A stretch of 64,000 nucleotides of DNA from Arthrobacter sp. EPSL27 (GTDB lineage: Bacteria; Actinomycetota; Actinomycetes; Actinomycetales; Micrococcaceae), in contig NZ_LNUT01000004.1 of NCBI RefSeq assembly GCF_001512305.1, positions 506,664 to 570,663 of the forward strand, in the 5' to 3' direction. The notes beneath the pieces were generated by a model that saw only the letters and a program-made list of their open reading frames with translations, did no database searches and was not told the DNA's origin. The first letter of the stretch is position 1. Each line of letters opens with the position of its first letter. Both the position numbers and the translations under genes were made by a program. Of the stretch, positions 27,461 through 36,638 are shown piece by piece.

Positions 27461-28570
27461 TTGAAGAACTCTCTGCGTGCCACCTTCAAGCGCGGTTCGA
27501 TGGCCGGAGTTGCCACCGCTGGTGCGGCTGCACTCCTGCTGACCGGCTGCGGCGCCGCCCCGACCCCCGGCACCAGCGCGGCCCCGACGGCCAGCGACTA
27601 CACCGGCTGCATCGTTTCCGACTCGGGCGGATTCGACGACCAGTCGTTCAACCAGTCCTCCTACGAGGGACTGAAGAAGGCCGAAGCAGACCTGGGCATC
27701 AAGGTCAACCAGGCCGAGTCCAAGACCAACAACGACTTCGAGCCCAACCTCCGCGCCATGGTCACCGCCGGCTGCGACCTGACCGTCACGGTCGGCTTCC
27801 TCCTCGGTGACGCCACCAAGGCCCAGGCCACGGCGAACCCGGACAGCCACTTCGCCATCATCGACTTCGGCTACGAAACCCCGATCAGCAACGTCAAGCC
27901 GATCATCTACGACACGGCCCAGGCTGCCTTCCTGGCCGGCTACCTCGCGGCAGGCACCACCAAGACCGGAACGGTTGCCACCTTCGGCGGCATCAAGATC
28001 CCCACGGTCACCATCTTCATGGACGGCTACGCCGACGGTGTGAAGTACTACAACGAGCAGAAGGGCACCGACGTCAAGGTCCTCGGCTGGGACAAGGCCA
28101 AGCAGGACGGCTCCTTCACCGGTGACTTCGAAAAGCAGGACAAGGGCAAGCAGTTCACCCAGAACTTCCTGGACCAGGGCGCGGACATCGTTATGCCCGT
28201 CGCCGGCCCGGTCGGCAAGGGCGCCGGCGCGGCCCTGAAGGAAGCCAAGGCAGCAGGCAAGGACGTCAAGCTCATCTGGGTTGACTCCGACGGCTTCCTC
28301 ACGGCACCGGACTACAAGGACATCATGCTGTCCTCCGTCATGAAGCAGATGGGCGACGCAGTCGAGGCCGTTGTGAAGGAAGACAAGGACGGCAAGTTCA
28401 GCAACACGCCGTACGTTGGCACCCTCGCGAACGACGGCGTCCGCCTGGCCCCGTTCCACGACCTCGAGTCCGAGGTTCCGGCCGAACTGAAGTCGGAACT
28501 GGACCAGATCAAGAAGGACATCGCCGACGGCAAGCTGAAGGTTGAATCCGCAGCAAGCCCGAAGGTCTAA
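27461..28570 (+). CDS. BMP-family nucleoside-binding lipoprotein
   Basis: Substrate-binding subunit of a purine/pyrimidine nucleoside ABC importer, 369 aa. The signal peptide ends in a LLLTGCG lipobox. BMP/Med-family motifs: VSDSGGFDDQSFNQSSYEGL, VTVGFLLGDATKAQA, FLAGYLAAGTT, FGGIKIPTVTIFMDGYADGV and IWVDSDGFLTAPD. The start is a TTG at 27461 with GGAGG five bases before it. The 218-bp leader holds small repeats (TCCATCAGTG at 27334 and 27367; inverted GCCACT-AA-AGTGGC at 27319) that might be regulatory. A terminator-like hairpin after it would favour more binding protein than transporter. Confidence 0.92.
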   Translation: MKNSLRATFKRGSMAGVATAGAAALLLTGCGAAPTPGTSAAPTASDYTGCIVSDSGGFDDQSFNQSSYEGLKKAEADLGIKVNQAESKTNNDFEPNLRAMVTAGCDLTVTVGFLLGDATKAQATANPDSHFAIIDFGYETPISNVKPIIYDTAQAAFLAGYLAAGTTKTGTVATFGGIKIPTVTIFMDGYADGVKYYNEQKGTDVKVLGWDKAKQDGSFTGDFEKQDKGKQFTQNFLDQGADIVMPVAGPVGKGAGAALKEAKAAGKDVKLIWVDSDGFLTAPDYKDIMLSSVMKQMGDAVEAVVKEDKDGKFSNTPYVGTLANDGVRLAPFHDLESEVPAELKSELDQIKKDIADGKLKVESAASPKV

Positions 28571-28584
28571 CTTCCTTTAGCTAG

Positions 28585-28632
28585 AGCGCCACGGCCCGTC
28601 CGGTCACCACCGCACGGGCTGTGGCGCTTTTC
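28585..28632 (+). terminator. Terminator/attenuator hairpin between the binding protein and ATPase genes
   Basis: Stem AGCGCCACGGCCCGT / ACGGGCTGTGGCGCT (one mismatch), 14-base loop, then TTTTC. As the downstream genes belong to the same transporter, partial read-through is expected, giving surplus binding protein. Confidence 0.75.
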
Positions 28633-28727
28633 GTTGGGCGGGCAGGCTCCGCATCCGGCTGCAGGCACTACGCTGGTTCTGCAGCCCCATCATCCGTCCG
28701 GGCCACAAGACTCCGGACACTTCGAGA

Positions 28728-30419
28728 TTGGTCAGAGTTTTGAAACTTGAACTCAAGGGGATCACCAAACGCTTCGGCTCCCTGGTAGCCAACGACCACA
28801 TTGACGTGGTGGTTGAACCCGGGCAGATTCACTGTCTGCTCGGTGAGAACGGCGCGGGCAAGTCCACGCTGATGAACGTCCTCTACGGACTGTACGAACC
28901 CACCGAGGGCCAGATCCTCATCGACGACAAGCCCGTCACCTTCCGCGGCCCTGGCGACGCCATGGCCGCAGGCATCGGCATGGTGCACCAGCACTTCATG
29001 CTGGTCCCGGTCTTCACGGTCGCCGAAAACGTGGCCCTGGGTGCCGAGACCACCAAGGCCGGCGGCTTCCTGAACCTGGACGACACGCGCCGGAAGATCA
29101 AGGAGATCTCGGACCGCTACGGCTTCGACGTCGACCCCGACGCGCTGATCGAGGACCTCCCGGTCGGCGTGCAGCAGCGCGTTGAAATCATCAAGGCCCT
29201 GGTCCGCGACGCCAAGGTGCTCATCCTCGACGAGCCCACCGCCGTACTTACCCCGCAGGACACCGACGAGCTGCTGGACATCCTGCGCCAGCTCAAGAGC
29301 CACGGCACCTCGATCGTCTTCATCTCGCACAAGCTCCGCGAGGTCAAAGCCGTCTCCGACACCATCACGGTGATCCGGCGCGGCAAAGTGGTGGGCACCG
29401 CCGACCCCGGCGCCTCCACCACCGACCTGGCCTCGCTGATGGTGGGCCGGGCCGTGAACCTGACCCTCGACAAGGCACCGGCCAAGCCGCAGGAAACCAC
29501 GTTCCAGGTCAAGGACCTCACGGTCATCGCCCCCAGCGGCCAGCACGTGGTGGACGGCATCAGCTTCGACATCGCCCGCGGCGAGATCCTCGCCGTCGCC
29601 GGTGTCCAGGGCAACGGGCAGACCGAACTGACCGAGGCGATCCTCGGCCTGCAGGAACGCGCCCACGGCTCCATCCTGCTCGACGGCGAGGAACTCCTCG
29701 GCCGCAGCGTCAAGGACGTCCTCAACGCTGGCGTCGGCTTCGTGCCGGAAGACCGCTCGGTGGACGGCCTGATCGGCACGTTCTCGATCGCCGAGAACCT
29801 GATCCTGGACCGCTACGACAAGGCCCCGTTCGCCAAGGGCATCAGCATGAGCCCGGCCAAGGTCCTGGAGAACGCCAAGACCCGGATCGACGAGTTCGAT
29901 GTCCGGACCCCGTCCGGTTCCCTTGCCGCCGGCACACTGTCCGGCGGCAACCAGCAGAAGGTGGTCATGGCCCGGGAGCTGTCCCGGCCGCTGCGCCTCT
30001 TCATCGCTTCCCAGCCCACCCGCGGCGTGGACGTGGGCTCCATCGAGTTCCTGCACAAGCGCATCGTGGCCGAGCGCGACCACGGCACGCCCGTCATGAT
30101 CGTCTCGACCGAACTGGACGAGGTGATCGAGCTCGCCGACCGGATCGCCGTGCTGTACAAGGGCAAACTGGTCGGGATCGTGCCGGCCGGCACCGGACGC
30201 GACGTCCTCGGCCTGATGATGGCAGGCCTGTCCCCGCAGGATGCCCTCGCCGACGCGGCGAGCCGGCAGCAGGCCGGCGGCCCCGTAGTCCAGCACACGG
30301 GCCAGCCCGCAGACCAGCACGCGGGCCAGCCCGCCGAGAGAACAGCAGCAGACCCGGCGCCCGCCGCCCAGCCCGTGCAGGAGCCCCGCTCCGGCGCCGT
30401 AGGAGACGACCATGAGTGA
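28728..30419 (+). CDS. Nucleoside ABC importer ATP-binding protein, double NBD
   Basis: 563 aa with two nucleotide-binding domains. NBD1: [19 protein letters not shown], the degenerate signature PVGVQQRVEIIKAL and [16 protein letters not shown]2: [31 protein letters not shown] and LFIASQPTRGVDVG, where Walker B Asp is replaced by Ser-Gln (ASQPTRG), as is common in this YufO/NupO-like group. The last 45 residues are a Gln/Pro/Ala-rich tail with the repeats HTGQPADQHAGQPAE, of unknown role. Starts at TTG 28728 (a TTG at 28740 is possible). Overlaps the first permease by 8 bp. Confidence 0.92.
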   Translation: MVRVLKLELKGITKRFGSLVANDHIDVVVEPGQIHCLLGENGAGKSTLMNVLYGLYEPTEGQILIDDKPVTFRGPGDAMAAGIGMVHQHFMLVPVFTVAENVALGAETTKAGGFLNLDDTRRKIKEISDRYGFDVDPDALIEDLPVGVQQRVEIIKALVRDAKVLILDEPTAVLTPQDTDELLDILRQLKSHGTSIVFISHKLREVKAVSDTITVIRRGKVVGTADPGASTTDLASLMVGRAVNLTLDKAPAKPQETTFQVKDLTVIAPSGQHVVDGISFDIARGEILAVAGVQGNGQTELTEAILGLQERAHGSILLDGEELLGRSVKDVLNAGVGFVPEDRSVDGLIGTFSIAENLILDRYDKAPFAKGISMSPAKVLENAKTRIDEFDVRTPSGSLAAGTLSGGNQQKVVMARELSRPLRLFIASQPTRGVDVGSIEFLHKRIVAERDHGTPVMIVSTELDEVIELADRIAVLYKGKLVGIVPAGTGRDVLGLMMAGLSPQDALADAASRQQAGGPVVQHTGQPADQHAGQPAERTAADPAPAAQPVQEPRSGAVGDDHE

Positions 30420-31812
30420 GAACAACGAGCCGAAACGCCCGGCTGACCCGGATCCGGACAAGATTCGAGCCACCCAGACCCCGGCAGGGGAAACGGAGCC
30501 CCTGGAGGACGACGCCGAGTTCGTCACCTCGCTGGACACCGCCGGCGGCGCCATGCGGCCGTCCGCCGTCCCGGTCTCCGCCCAGAGCGGGACCCTCCCC
30601 GGCGAGGAACGGCCGGACTCCGTGCTGCGCCAGATCTTCACCGGCAACGGCATCGTGACCATCCTGGCCGTCCTCCTCGCCCTGATCCTGGGCGGGCTGC
30701 TCATCGCCAGCACGGACAAAGTGGTCGCCGCCACGTCGACGTACTTCTTCGCCCGGCCCGCCGACTTCTTCGCGGCCGTCTGGTCCGCCGCCACCAGCTC
30801 CTACGTGGCGCTCTTCCAGGGCGCCGTCTTCAACCCGCGCGCCAACGCCGTCTCCGGACAGTTCGCGCCGCTGATGGAGACCCTCACCATCGCCACCCCG
30901 CTGATCACGGCCGGCCTCGGCGTGGCCCTGGCCTTCCGGGCCGGCCTGTTCAACATCGGCGCACAGGGCCAGATCATCATGTCCGGCATCCTGGCCGCCT
31001 GGGTGGGCTTCGCGCTGCACCTGCCGGTGGGGCTGCACCTGCTGCTGGTCCTGGTCGCCGGCGTGATCGGCGGTGCCGTCTGGGGCGGACTGGTCGGTGT
31101 GCTCAAGGCACGAACCGGAGCGCATGAGGTCATTGTGACCATCATGTTCAACTACATCGCGCTGTACTTCCTGCGCTACCTGCTGGACACGGATCTGTTC
31201 CAGCGGCCGGGGGAGACCACACCGATCTCCCCGATCCTGGACCCGTCCGCGCTGTACCCGCAGATCTTCGGCAGCCAGTACCGGCTGCACCTTGGCTTCC
31301 TGCTGGCCATCGCGGCCACCCTGTTCGTCTCGTGGCTGCTGAACCGCTCCACGATCGGCTTTGAGTTCCGCGCCGTCGGCGCCAACCCCAAGGCCGCGCT
31401 GACCGCCGGCATCAACGTCCCCCGCGCCACCATCCTCGTGATGACCATGGCCGGCGGCCTGGCCGGGCTGGCCGGTGTCGCACAGGTGGCAGGCACCGAG
31501 AAGGTCCTGACCGACGGCGTCGCCGCAACGTACGGCTTTGACGCCATCACCGTGGCGCTGCTGGGACGCTCGACGCCGTGGGGCACGTTCGCTGCCGGCA
31601 TCCTGTTCGGCGCCTTCCGGGCCGGGGCGGTCCAGATGCAGATCCAGACCGGAACGCCCATCGACATCGTGCTGGTGGTCCAGTCCCTCATTGTGCTGTT
31701 TATCGCGGCGCCGCCGCTGGTCCGGGCGATCTTCGGACTCAACCCGCGCAAGAAGAAAGCCGCACCCGCCGGCAAGTCCCCCAAGGCAGCAACCACCGGA
31801 GGTGCAGCATGA
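30412..31812 (+). CDS. Nucleoside ABC importer permease (first, NupP type)
   Basis: 466 aa. An 80-residue hydrophilic, acidic N-terminus precedes about nine helices of the BPD_transp_2 family. Diagnostic stretches: RAGLFNIGAQGQIIMSGILA, ARTGAHEVIVTIMFNYIALY, GANPKAALTAGINVPRATI and the conserved end GFDAITVALLGRSTPWGTFAAGI. It pairs with the next permease in a heterodimeric channel. Starts with ATG overlapping the ATPase stop and ends with an ATGA overlap. Confidence 0.92.
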   Translation: MSENNEPKRPADPDPDKIRATQTPAGETEPLEDDAEFVTSLDTAGGAMRPSAVPVSAQSGTLPGEERPDSVLRQIFTGNGIVTILAVLLALILGGLLIASTDKVVAATSTYFFARPADFFAAVWSAATSSYVALFQGAVFNPRANAVSGQFAPLMETLTIATPLITAGLGVALAFRAGLFNIGAQGQIIMSGILAAWVGFALHLPVGLHLLLVLVAGVIGGAVWGGLVGVLKARTGAHEVIVTIMFNYIALYFLRYLLDTDLFQRPGETTPISPILDPSALYPQIFGSQYRLHLGFLLAIAATLFVSWLLNRSTIGFEFRAVGANPKAALTAGINVPRATILVMTMAGGLAGLAGVAQVAGTEKVLTDGVAATYGFDAITVALLGRSTPWGTFAAGILFGAFRAGAVQMQIQTGTPIDIVLVVQSLIVLFIAAPPLVRAIFGLNPRKKKAAPAGKSPKAATTGGAA

Positions 31813-33137
31813 GCACAACAGCAACAGCGCCCGTTCCGGGCGGCCCGCAGGGAAAGCCAGAAAAGGCAAAGGAACCCGCGCAGGGAATGTCCGCCAAGCC
31901 CGTGACCTGGAAGCTGCCGGTGACTCTCGCCGTGCTGGCCGTCGTTGCCTTCATCTTCTTCGGCCTGCTGGGCCCCCAGTCGACCGCCAAGTTCGGTGTG
32001 TCCTCCGGCGGCGACTTCTTCCAGCTGCCGGCCATCGAAGTTCCGGCCTTCCTGTCCGGGATTGTCCTCTCCCTGGTCCTGCTGGGCCTGGCCGGCTACG
32101 CCCTGGTCCTGAAGGTCAAGCAGAACCGGCGGCCGCCCCGCTGGCTGCCGGTCGTGTTCACCGTGGTCTTTGTGGTCGCGTTCCTGATCTGGGTGGTCGG
32201 CGGCGCCAGGACGCCCAGCATTTCGCTGGCCGGCCTGATCGCCGGGTCCGTGACCCTGGCCGTGCCCATCGTGTTCGGTTCCCTCTCCGGTGTCCTCTGC
32301 GAACGGGCCGGCGTGGTGAACATCGCCATCGAAGGCCAGCTCCTCGGCGGTGCCTTCACGGCCGCGATCGTCGCCAGCGTGACGGACAACCCGTACCTCG
32401 GCCTGCTCGCGGCCGCCGTGGCCGGCGCCCTGGTGTCGATGGTGCTGGCCGTGTTCAGCATCAAGTACGTGGTCAACCAGATCATCGTCGGCGTGGTGCT
32501 CAACGTCCTCGTCTCGGGCCTCACGGGCTTCCTGTTCAGCACCGTCATGCAGGCCAACAAGGAAATGTTCAACTCGCCCGGCCGGCTGCCGATCATCGAG
32601 ATCCCCGTCCTGTCCAGCATCCCGGTCCTCGGCCCCATCCTCTTCAAGCAGTCCGTGGTGGGCTACCTGATGTACGTGGCCGTGATCGTTGTGTGGATCG
32701 GCCTGTTCAAGACCAAGTGGGGCCTCCGGGTCCGTTCCGTGGGTGAGCACCCGCAGGCTGCCGACACCCTCGGCATCAAGGTCAACGCCACCCGCTTCTG
32801 GAACGTCACCCTCGGCGGCGCGGTGGCCGGCATCGGCGGATCGTTCTTCACCCTCGTGGCGATTGACAGCTTCACCAAGGAGATCTCGGGCGGGCGCGGC
32901 TTCATCGCCCTCGCCGCGATGATCCTGGGCCGCTGGAACCCGATCGGGGCCTTCTTCGCGGCGCTGCTGTTCGGCTTCGCGGACAACCTGCAAAGCATCG
33001 TGACGATCATCGGCACCCCGGTGCCGAGCCAGTTCATGGCGATGCTGCCGTACCTCGTGACCGTGTTTGCCGTGGCCGGCCTGGTGGGCCGTTCGCGGGG
33101 TCCGGCCGCGAGCGGCATACCCTACGTGAAGGGTTGA
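31809..33137 (+). CDS. Nucleoside ABC importer permease (second, NupQ type)
   Basis: 442 aa, BPD_transp_2 family. It has three N-terminal helices before the core, then LCERAGVVNIAIEGQLLGGA, KYVVNQIIVGVVLNVLVSGL, RSVGEHPQAADTLGIKVNAT and RGFIALAAMILGRWNPIGAF, the usual series of the second nucleoside permease. ATG at 31809 (ATGA overlap). Its stop overlaps the start of cytidine deaminase, tying uptake directly to salvage. Confidence 0.92.
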   Translation: MSTTATAPVPGGPQGKPEKAKEPAQGMSAKPVTWKLPVTLAVLAVVAFIFFGLLGPQSTAKFGVSSGGDFFQLPAIEVPAFLSGIVLSLVLLGLAGYALVLKVKQNRRPPRWLPVVFTVVFVVAFLIWVVGGARTPSISLAGLIAGSVTLAVPIVFGSLSGVLCERAGVVNIAIEGQLLGGAFTAAIVASVTDNPYLGLLAAAVAGALVSMVLAVFSIKYVVNQIIVGVVLNVLVSGLTGFLFSTVMQANKEMFNSPGRLPIIEIPVLSSIPVLGPILFKQSVVGYLMYVAVIVVWIGLFKTKWGLRVRSVGEHPQAADTLGIKVNATRFWNVTLGGAVAGIGGSFFTLVAIDSFTKEISGGRGFIALAAMILGRWNPIGAFFAALLFGFADNLQSIVTIIGTPVPSQFMAMLPYLVTVFAVAGLVGRSRGPAASGIPYVKG

Positions 33138-33547
33138 CGGCGGTGGAAGGGAACAACGTCGACTGGGCGGCCCTCGAGGCCGCTGCCGTCGCCGCCATGA
33201 AAAACGCCTACGCGCCGTACTCGAAGTTCGCGGTGGGGGCGGCTGCCCTCACCGCGGACGGCCGGACGGTGAGCGGCTGCAACGTCGAAAATGCCAGCTA
33301 CGGGCTGACCCTCTGCGCCGAGTGCGCCCTGGTTGGCAACCTGCAGATGACCGGCGGCGGCCTGCTCCGCGCCTTCTACTGCGTGGATGCCGCCGGCAAT
33401 GTCCTCATGCCCTGCGGACGGTGCCGGCAGCTGCTCTACGAATTCCGGGCTCCCGACATGGAGCTTATGACCACTCAGGGAATCAAGACCATGGACCAGG
33501 TCCTTCCCGATGCCTTTGGCCCCCAACACCTGGAGGAAACCCGGTGA
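33134..33547 (+). CDS. cdd: Cytidine deaminase
   Basis: Zinc enzyme converting cytidine and deoxycytidine to uridine forms, 137 aa (small tetrameric type). Zinc ligands and catalytic Glu: SGCNVENASYGLTLCAECAL and MPCGRCRQLLYEF. TTG at 33134 overlaps the permease stop; the GTG at 33143 with GAAGGG nine bases upstream is an equally good start. Overlaps deoA by 4 bp (GTGA). Confidence 0.95.
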   Translation: MTAVEGNNVDWAALEAAAVAAMKNAYAPYSKFAVGAAALTADGRTVSGCNVENASYGLTLCAECALVGNLQMTGGGLLRAFYCVDAAGNVLMPCGRCRQLLYEFRAPDMELMTTQGIKTMDQVLPDAFGPQHLEETR

Positions 33548-34878
33548 CATCAACCCCGAACCCAAGCGCCGACAACGCCAACGCGTTCGACGCCGTCGAC
33601 ATCATCCGCATCAAGCGGGACAAGGGCGTCCTCAGCCCGGCCCAGATCGACTGGACCATCGACGCCTACACCCGCGGTGCGATCGCGGACGAGCAGATGG
33701 CCGCCCTGAACATGGCCATCCTGCTCAACGGCATGGACCGCTCCGAGATCTCCCGCTGGACGGCGGCGATGATCGCCTCCGGCGAGCGGATGGACTTCTC
33801 CAGCCTGCGCCGGCCCGACGGCAGCGCCAAGCCGACGTCGGACAAGCACTCCACCGGCGGTGTGGGGGACAAGATCACCCTGCCGCTGGCACCGCTGGTG
33901 GCCGTGTTCGGCGTGGCCGTGCCCCAGCTGTCCGGCCGCGGCCTCGGCCACACCGGCGGCACCCTGGACAAGCTCGAGGCGATCCCGGGCTGGCGCGCCG
34001 CGCTCAGCAACGAGGAGATGCTGGCCCAGCTCCAAGACGTGGGCGCCGTGATCTGCGCCGCCGGTGCCGGGCTGGCCCCGGCCGACAAGAAGCTCTACGC
34101 GCTGCGCGACGTCACCGGCACGGTGGAAGCCATTCCGCTGATCGCCTCCTCGATCATGAGCAAGAAGATCGCCGAGGGCACCGGCTCGCTGGTCCTCGAC
34201 GTCAAGGTGGGCAGCGGCGCGTTCATGAAGGACGAGGCCCGGGCCCGGGAGCTGGCCGAAACCATGGTGGCCCTGGGCAAGGATGCCGGGGTCAATACGG
34301 TGGCGCTGCTGACCAACATGAACACACCCCTGGGCCTGACGGCGGGCAACGCCATCGAGGTCGAGGAGTCTGTCGAGGTCCTTGCCGGCGGCGGTCCGGA
34401 AGACGTCGTCGAACTCACGGTCCGGCTGGCGGAGGAAATGCTGGCCTGCGCCGGCGTGCACGACGCCGATCCGCGCGCCGCGCTGCGTGACGGCCGGGCC
34501 ATGGACGTCTGGAACCGAATGATCGAGGCGCAGGGCGGCGACCCGCGCGCCAAGCTTCCGGTCGCCAAGGAATCCGAGGTCATTTACGCACCGGCCGACG
34601 GCGTGCTGGTGGAGCTCGACGCGATGGCCGTCGGCGTCGCCGCCTGGCGCCTCGGCGCCGGACGCGCCCGCAAGGAGGACCAGGTCCAGGCAGGCGCCGG
34701 GGTGCGGATGCACGCCAAACCGGGCGCCGTGGTCAAGGCCGGCGAGCCGCTCATGACCCTCCTGACGGACACCCCGGAGAAGTTCGGGCGGGCCAGGGAC
34801 GCACTGGCGCACGCCGTGGTGATTGCCCCCGAGGGGTCCCGGCCGGCGCAGCAGCTCATCATCGACCGCATCGCCTGA
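33544..34878 (+). CDS. deoA: Thymidine phosphorylase
   Basis: Phosphorolysis of thymidine and deoxyuridine to base and deoxyribose-1-phosphate. 444 aa, the normal size. Hallmarks: IDAYTRGAIADEQMAALNMAI (partly), the phosphate-site KHSTGGVGDKITLPLAPLVA, SGRGLGHTGGTLDKLEAIPG and the C-terminal beta domain with GVRMHAKPGAVVKAGEPL. GTG start at 33544 overlapping cdd. Sits in the nucleoside importer operon. Confidence 0.96.
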   Translation: MTSTPNPSADNANAFDAVDIIRIKRDKGVLSPAQIDWTIDAYTRGAIADEQMAALNMAILLNGMDRSEISRWTAAMIASGERMDFSSLRRPDGSAKPTSDKHSTGGVGDKITLPLAPLVAVFGVAVPQLSGRGLGHTGGTLDKLEAIPGWRAALSNEEMLAQLQDVGAVICAAGAGLAPADKKLYALRDVTGTVEAIPLIASSIMSKKIAEGTGSLVLDVKVGSGAFMKDEARARELAETMVALGKDAGVNTVALLTNMNTPLGLTAGNAIEVEESVEVLAGGGPEDVVELTVRLAEEMLACAGVHDADPRAALRDGRAMDVWNRMIEAQGGDPRAKLPVAKESEVIYAPADGVLVELDAMAVGVAAWRLGAGRARKEDQVQAGAGVRMHAKPGAVVKAGEPLMTLLTDTPEKFGRARDALAHAVVIAPEGSRPAQQLIIDRIA

Positions 34879-34882
34879 AAAT

Positions 34883-34959
34883 CCGGCTGCCCTGCCCTGC
34901 CCCCCTTGCGGCGCCCCGGTCCGGGGCTGACCGCCGCAGGGGGCAGGGCAGGCTGCCGG
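34883..34959 (+). terminator. Large composite hairpin after deoA
   Basis: A 77-nt structure: outer arms CCGGCTGCCCTGCCCTGCC and GGCAGGGCAGGCTGCCGG flank an inner perfect hairpin GCCCCGG-T-CCGGGGC. It starts 5 bp past the deoA stop and has no T-run. It most likely ends or protects the 3' end of the 7-gene nucleoside transcript. Confidence 0.7.
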
Positions 34960-35003
34960 TACACTGGCACCACAGCTGTCCACCCGTTGTTTGGTAGGAA
35001 ACC

Positions 35004-35639
35004 GTGCAGGCAATCAACGACTTCATCCTGGCCGCAGCAGGCCAGCCCTGGGTGCTGTTCCTGGTGTTCGCATGCTGCGTGATTGACGGTTTCTTCCCGC
35101 CCATTCCCAGCGAATCCGTGGTGGTGGGGCTCGCAGCCGTGGCCTCCACCGCCGATGTTCCCAACCCCGCACTCCTGGCCGCCACGGCCGCCGCCGGGGC
35201 GTTCCTCGGCGACAACATCGCCTACCTGCTCGGACGCCGCACCGGAACGCGGCGCTGGGCGTGGATGCGGGGGCCCAGGATGCAGCGGGCCTTCCGGTGG
35301 GCGGGCGCGGAACTGCGGAAACGGCCCGCCTCCCTGATCCTCGTGGCGCGGTTCGTGCCGATCGGCCGGGTGGCGGTCAACCTGACGGCCGGCGCCACGC
35401 ACTTCCCGCAGCCACGCTTCGTTGGGCTGACGGTCCTCTCCGCACTGCTCTGGGCTGCCTATTCCGTCGCGATCGGCCTCTTCTTCGGGCAATGGTTTGA
35501 AGAGAACCACCTGCTCGGGGTGGTCGTCGCCGTCATCTGCGCGATCGGCCTGGGCATCGTGGTGGACCTCGTCATCAGCCGGCTGCGCGGCAGGATGCCC
35601 GACGACGTCGAGGAGCGGGTCCCGCCGGCCGAGCCGTAG
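35004..35639 (+). CDS. DedA-family membrane protein (first)
   Basis: 211 aa, four to five helices. DedA/VTT signature: FFPPIPSESVVVGLAAVAS at the re-entrant segment, GAFLGDNIAYLLGRRTG, and VARFVPIGRVAVNLTAGATH. DedA proteins are linked to undecaprenyl-phosphate or phospholipid flipping and to proton-dependent membrane homeostasis. GTG at 35004. It is followed 113 bp later by a paralogue in the same direction. Confidence 0.9.
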   Translation: MQAINDFILAAAGQPWVLFLVFACCVIDGFFPPIPSESVVVGLAAVASTADVPNPALLAATAAAGAFLGDNIAYLLGRRTGTRRWAWMRGPRMQRAFRWAGAELRKRPASLILVARFVPIGRVAVNLTAGATHFPQPRFVGLTVLSALLWAAYSVAIGLFFGQWFEENHLLGVVVAVICAIGLGIVVDLVISRLRGRMPDDVEERVPPAEP

Positions 35640-35752
35640 AATTCCGCGGCACGGGAAGTCAGCAGATTTATCCGGCCGGAACGTAGCGGATCCCGGTCCG
35701 CCGTGGGACACTGAAGAGCGCTTTTCGTCACTTTCCTAGGAGCAACGCCCGC

Positions 35753-36583
35753 GTGGAATTCATCAATGAGGCTATCCTCCATGCCGCGGGCCAATGGTGG
35801 ATTTACCCGATTCTGACGCTCTTCTGCTTCATCGACGGATTTGTTCCGATCCTGCCGAGTGAAACCCTGATCGTCGCCCTGGGTGCCCTTTCCGTCACCT
35901 CCGGCCAGCCGAACATGTGGTGGGTGATGGCCGCAGCCGCCCTAGGCGCCGTCGCCGGCGACAACATGGCCTACCTGCTGGGCCGGCATATCGGCGTCGA
36001 ACGCTTCCGCTGGATGCGCCGACCCAAGGTCCAGCGCGCGCTGAACTGGGCCCGGTACGAACTCGACAAGCGCGGCGCCATGCTCATCTTCACGGCCCGC
36101 TACATCCCCGTGGGCCGCGTGGCCGTCAACTGGATCGCCGGCACCACCGCCTACCCGCACCGTCGCTTCATCGTCCTCGACCTGTTCGCCTCCATCACGT
36201 GGGTGGCTTACTCCGCCGGCGTCGGCATTGTCGCCGGCAACTGGGTCCACGAGCACCCGCTGCTGGGGGTGGGCATCGCGATTGCCTTCGCCATTGTGCT
36301 GGGCATCGTGATCGACCACCTGCTGACCTGGCTGCACCGCTGGCGCGACACCCGCGGTGCTGCCGCAGCCGCCAGTCGTGCCGCGAGCCTCGCCGCCGAC
36401 GCCAAGGCAGCGCACGCCAAAGCAGCGCAGGCTGAGACACCGCAGTCTGGGACAGCGCAGCCTGAAACATCGCAGTCCTCTGCGCAGCAGCCCACAACGA
36501 CGCTGGCCAAGACGCAGCACACCACGGTGGCGCGTCCCGCCGCCCCGGCGCCCCTGGCGTCACCGGCCGACGTCGAAGCCTGA
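35753..36583 (+). CDS. DedA-family membrane protein (second, with Ala/Gln-rich tail)
   Basis: 276 aa paralogue of the preceding gene: FVPILPSETLIVALGALSV, GAVAGDNMAYLLGRHIGVER, and FTARYIPVGRVAVNWIAGTT correspond position by position. The DedA core ends near residue 200; the remaining 75 residues form a low-complexity cytoplasmic tail rich in Ala, Gln, Thr and Ser (AKAAHAKAAQAETPQSG and similar), not present in the first copy. The two probably arose by tandem duplication and may handle different lipids or work as a pair. GTG at 35753. Confidence 0.9.
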   Translation: MEFINEAILHAAGQWWIYPILTLFCFIDGFVPILPSETLIVALGALSVTSGQPNMWWVMAAAALGAVAGDNMAYLLGRHIGVERFRWMRRPKVQRALNWARYELDKRGAMLIFTARYIPVGRVAVNWIAGTTAYPHRRFIVLDLFASITWVAYSAGVGIVAGNWVHEHPLLGVGIAIAFAIVLGIVIDHLLTWLHRWRDTRGAAAAASRAASLAADAKAAHAKAAQAETPQSGTAQPETSQSSAQQPTTTLAKTQHTTVARPAAPAPLASPADVEA

Positions 36584-36638
36584 AACCGCACCCGGCCTCC
36601 GGCTGGTGTTGCCCGGCGTCCGACCCTAAGGTTGGAAC

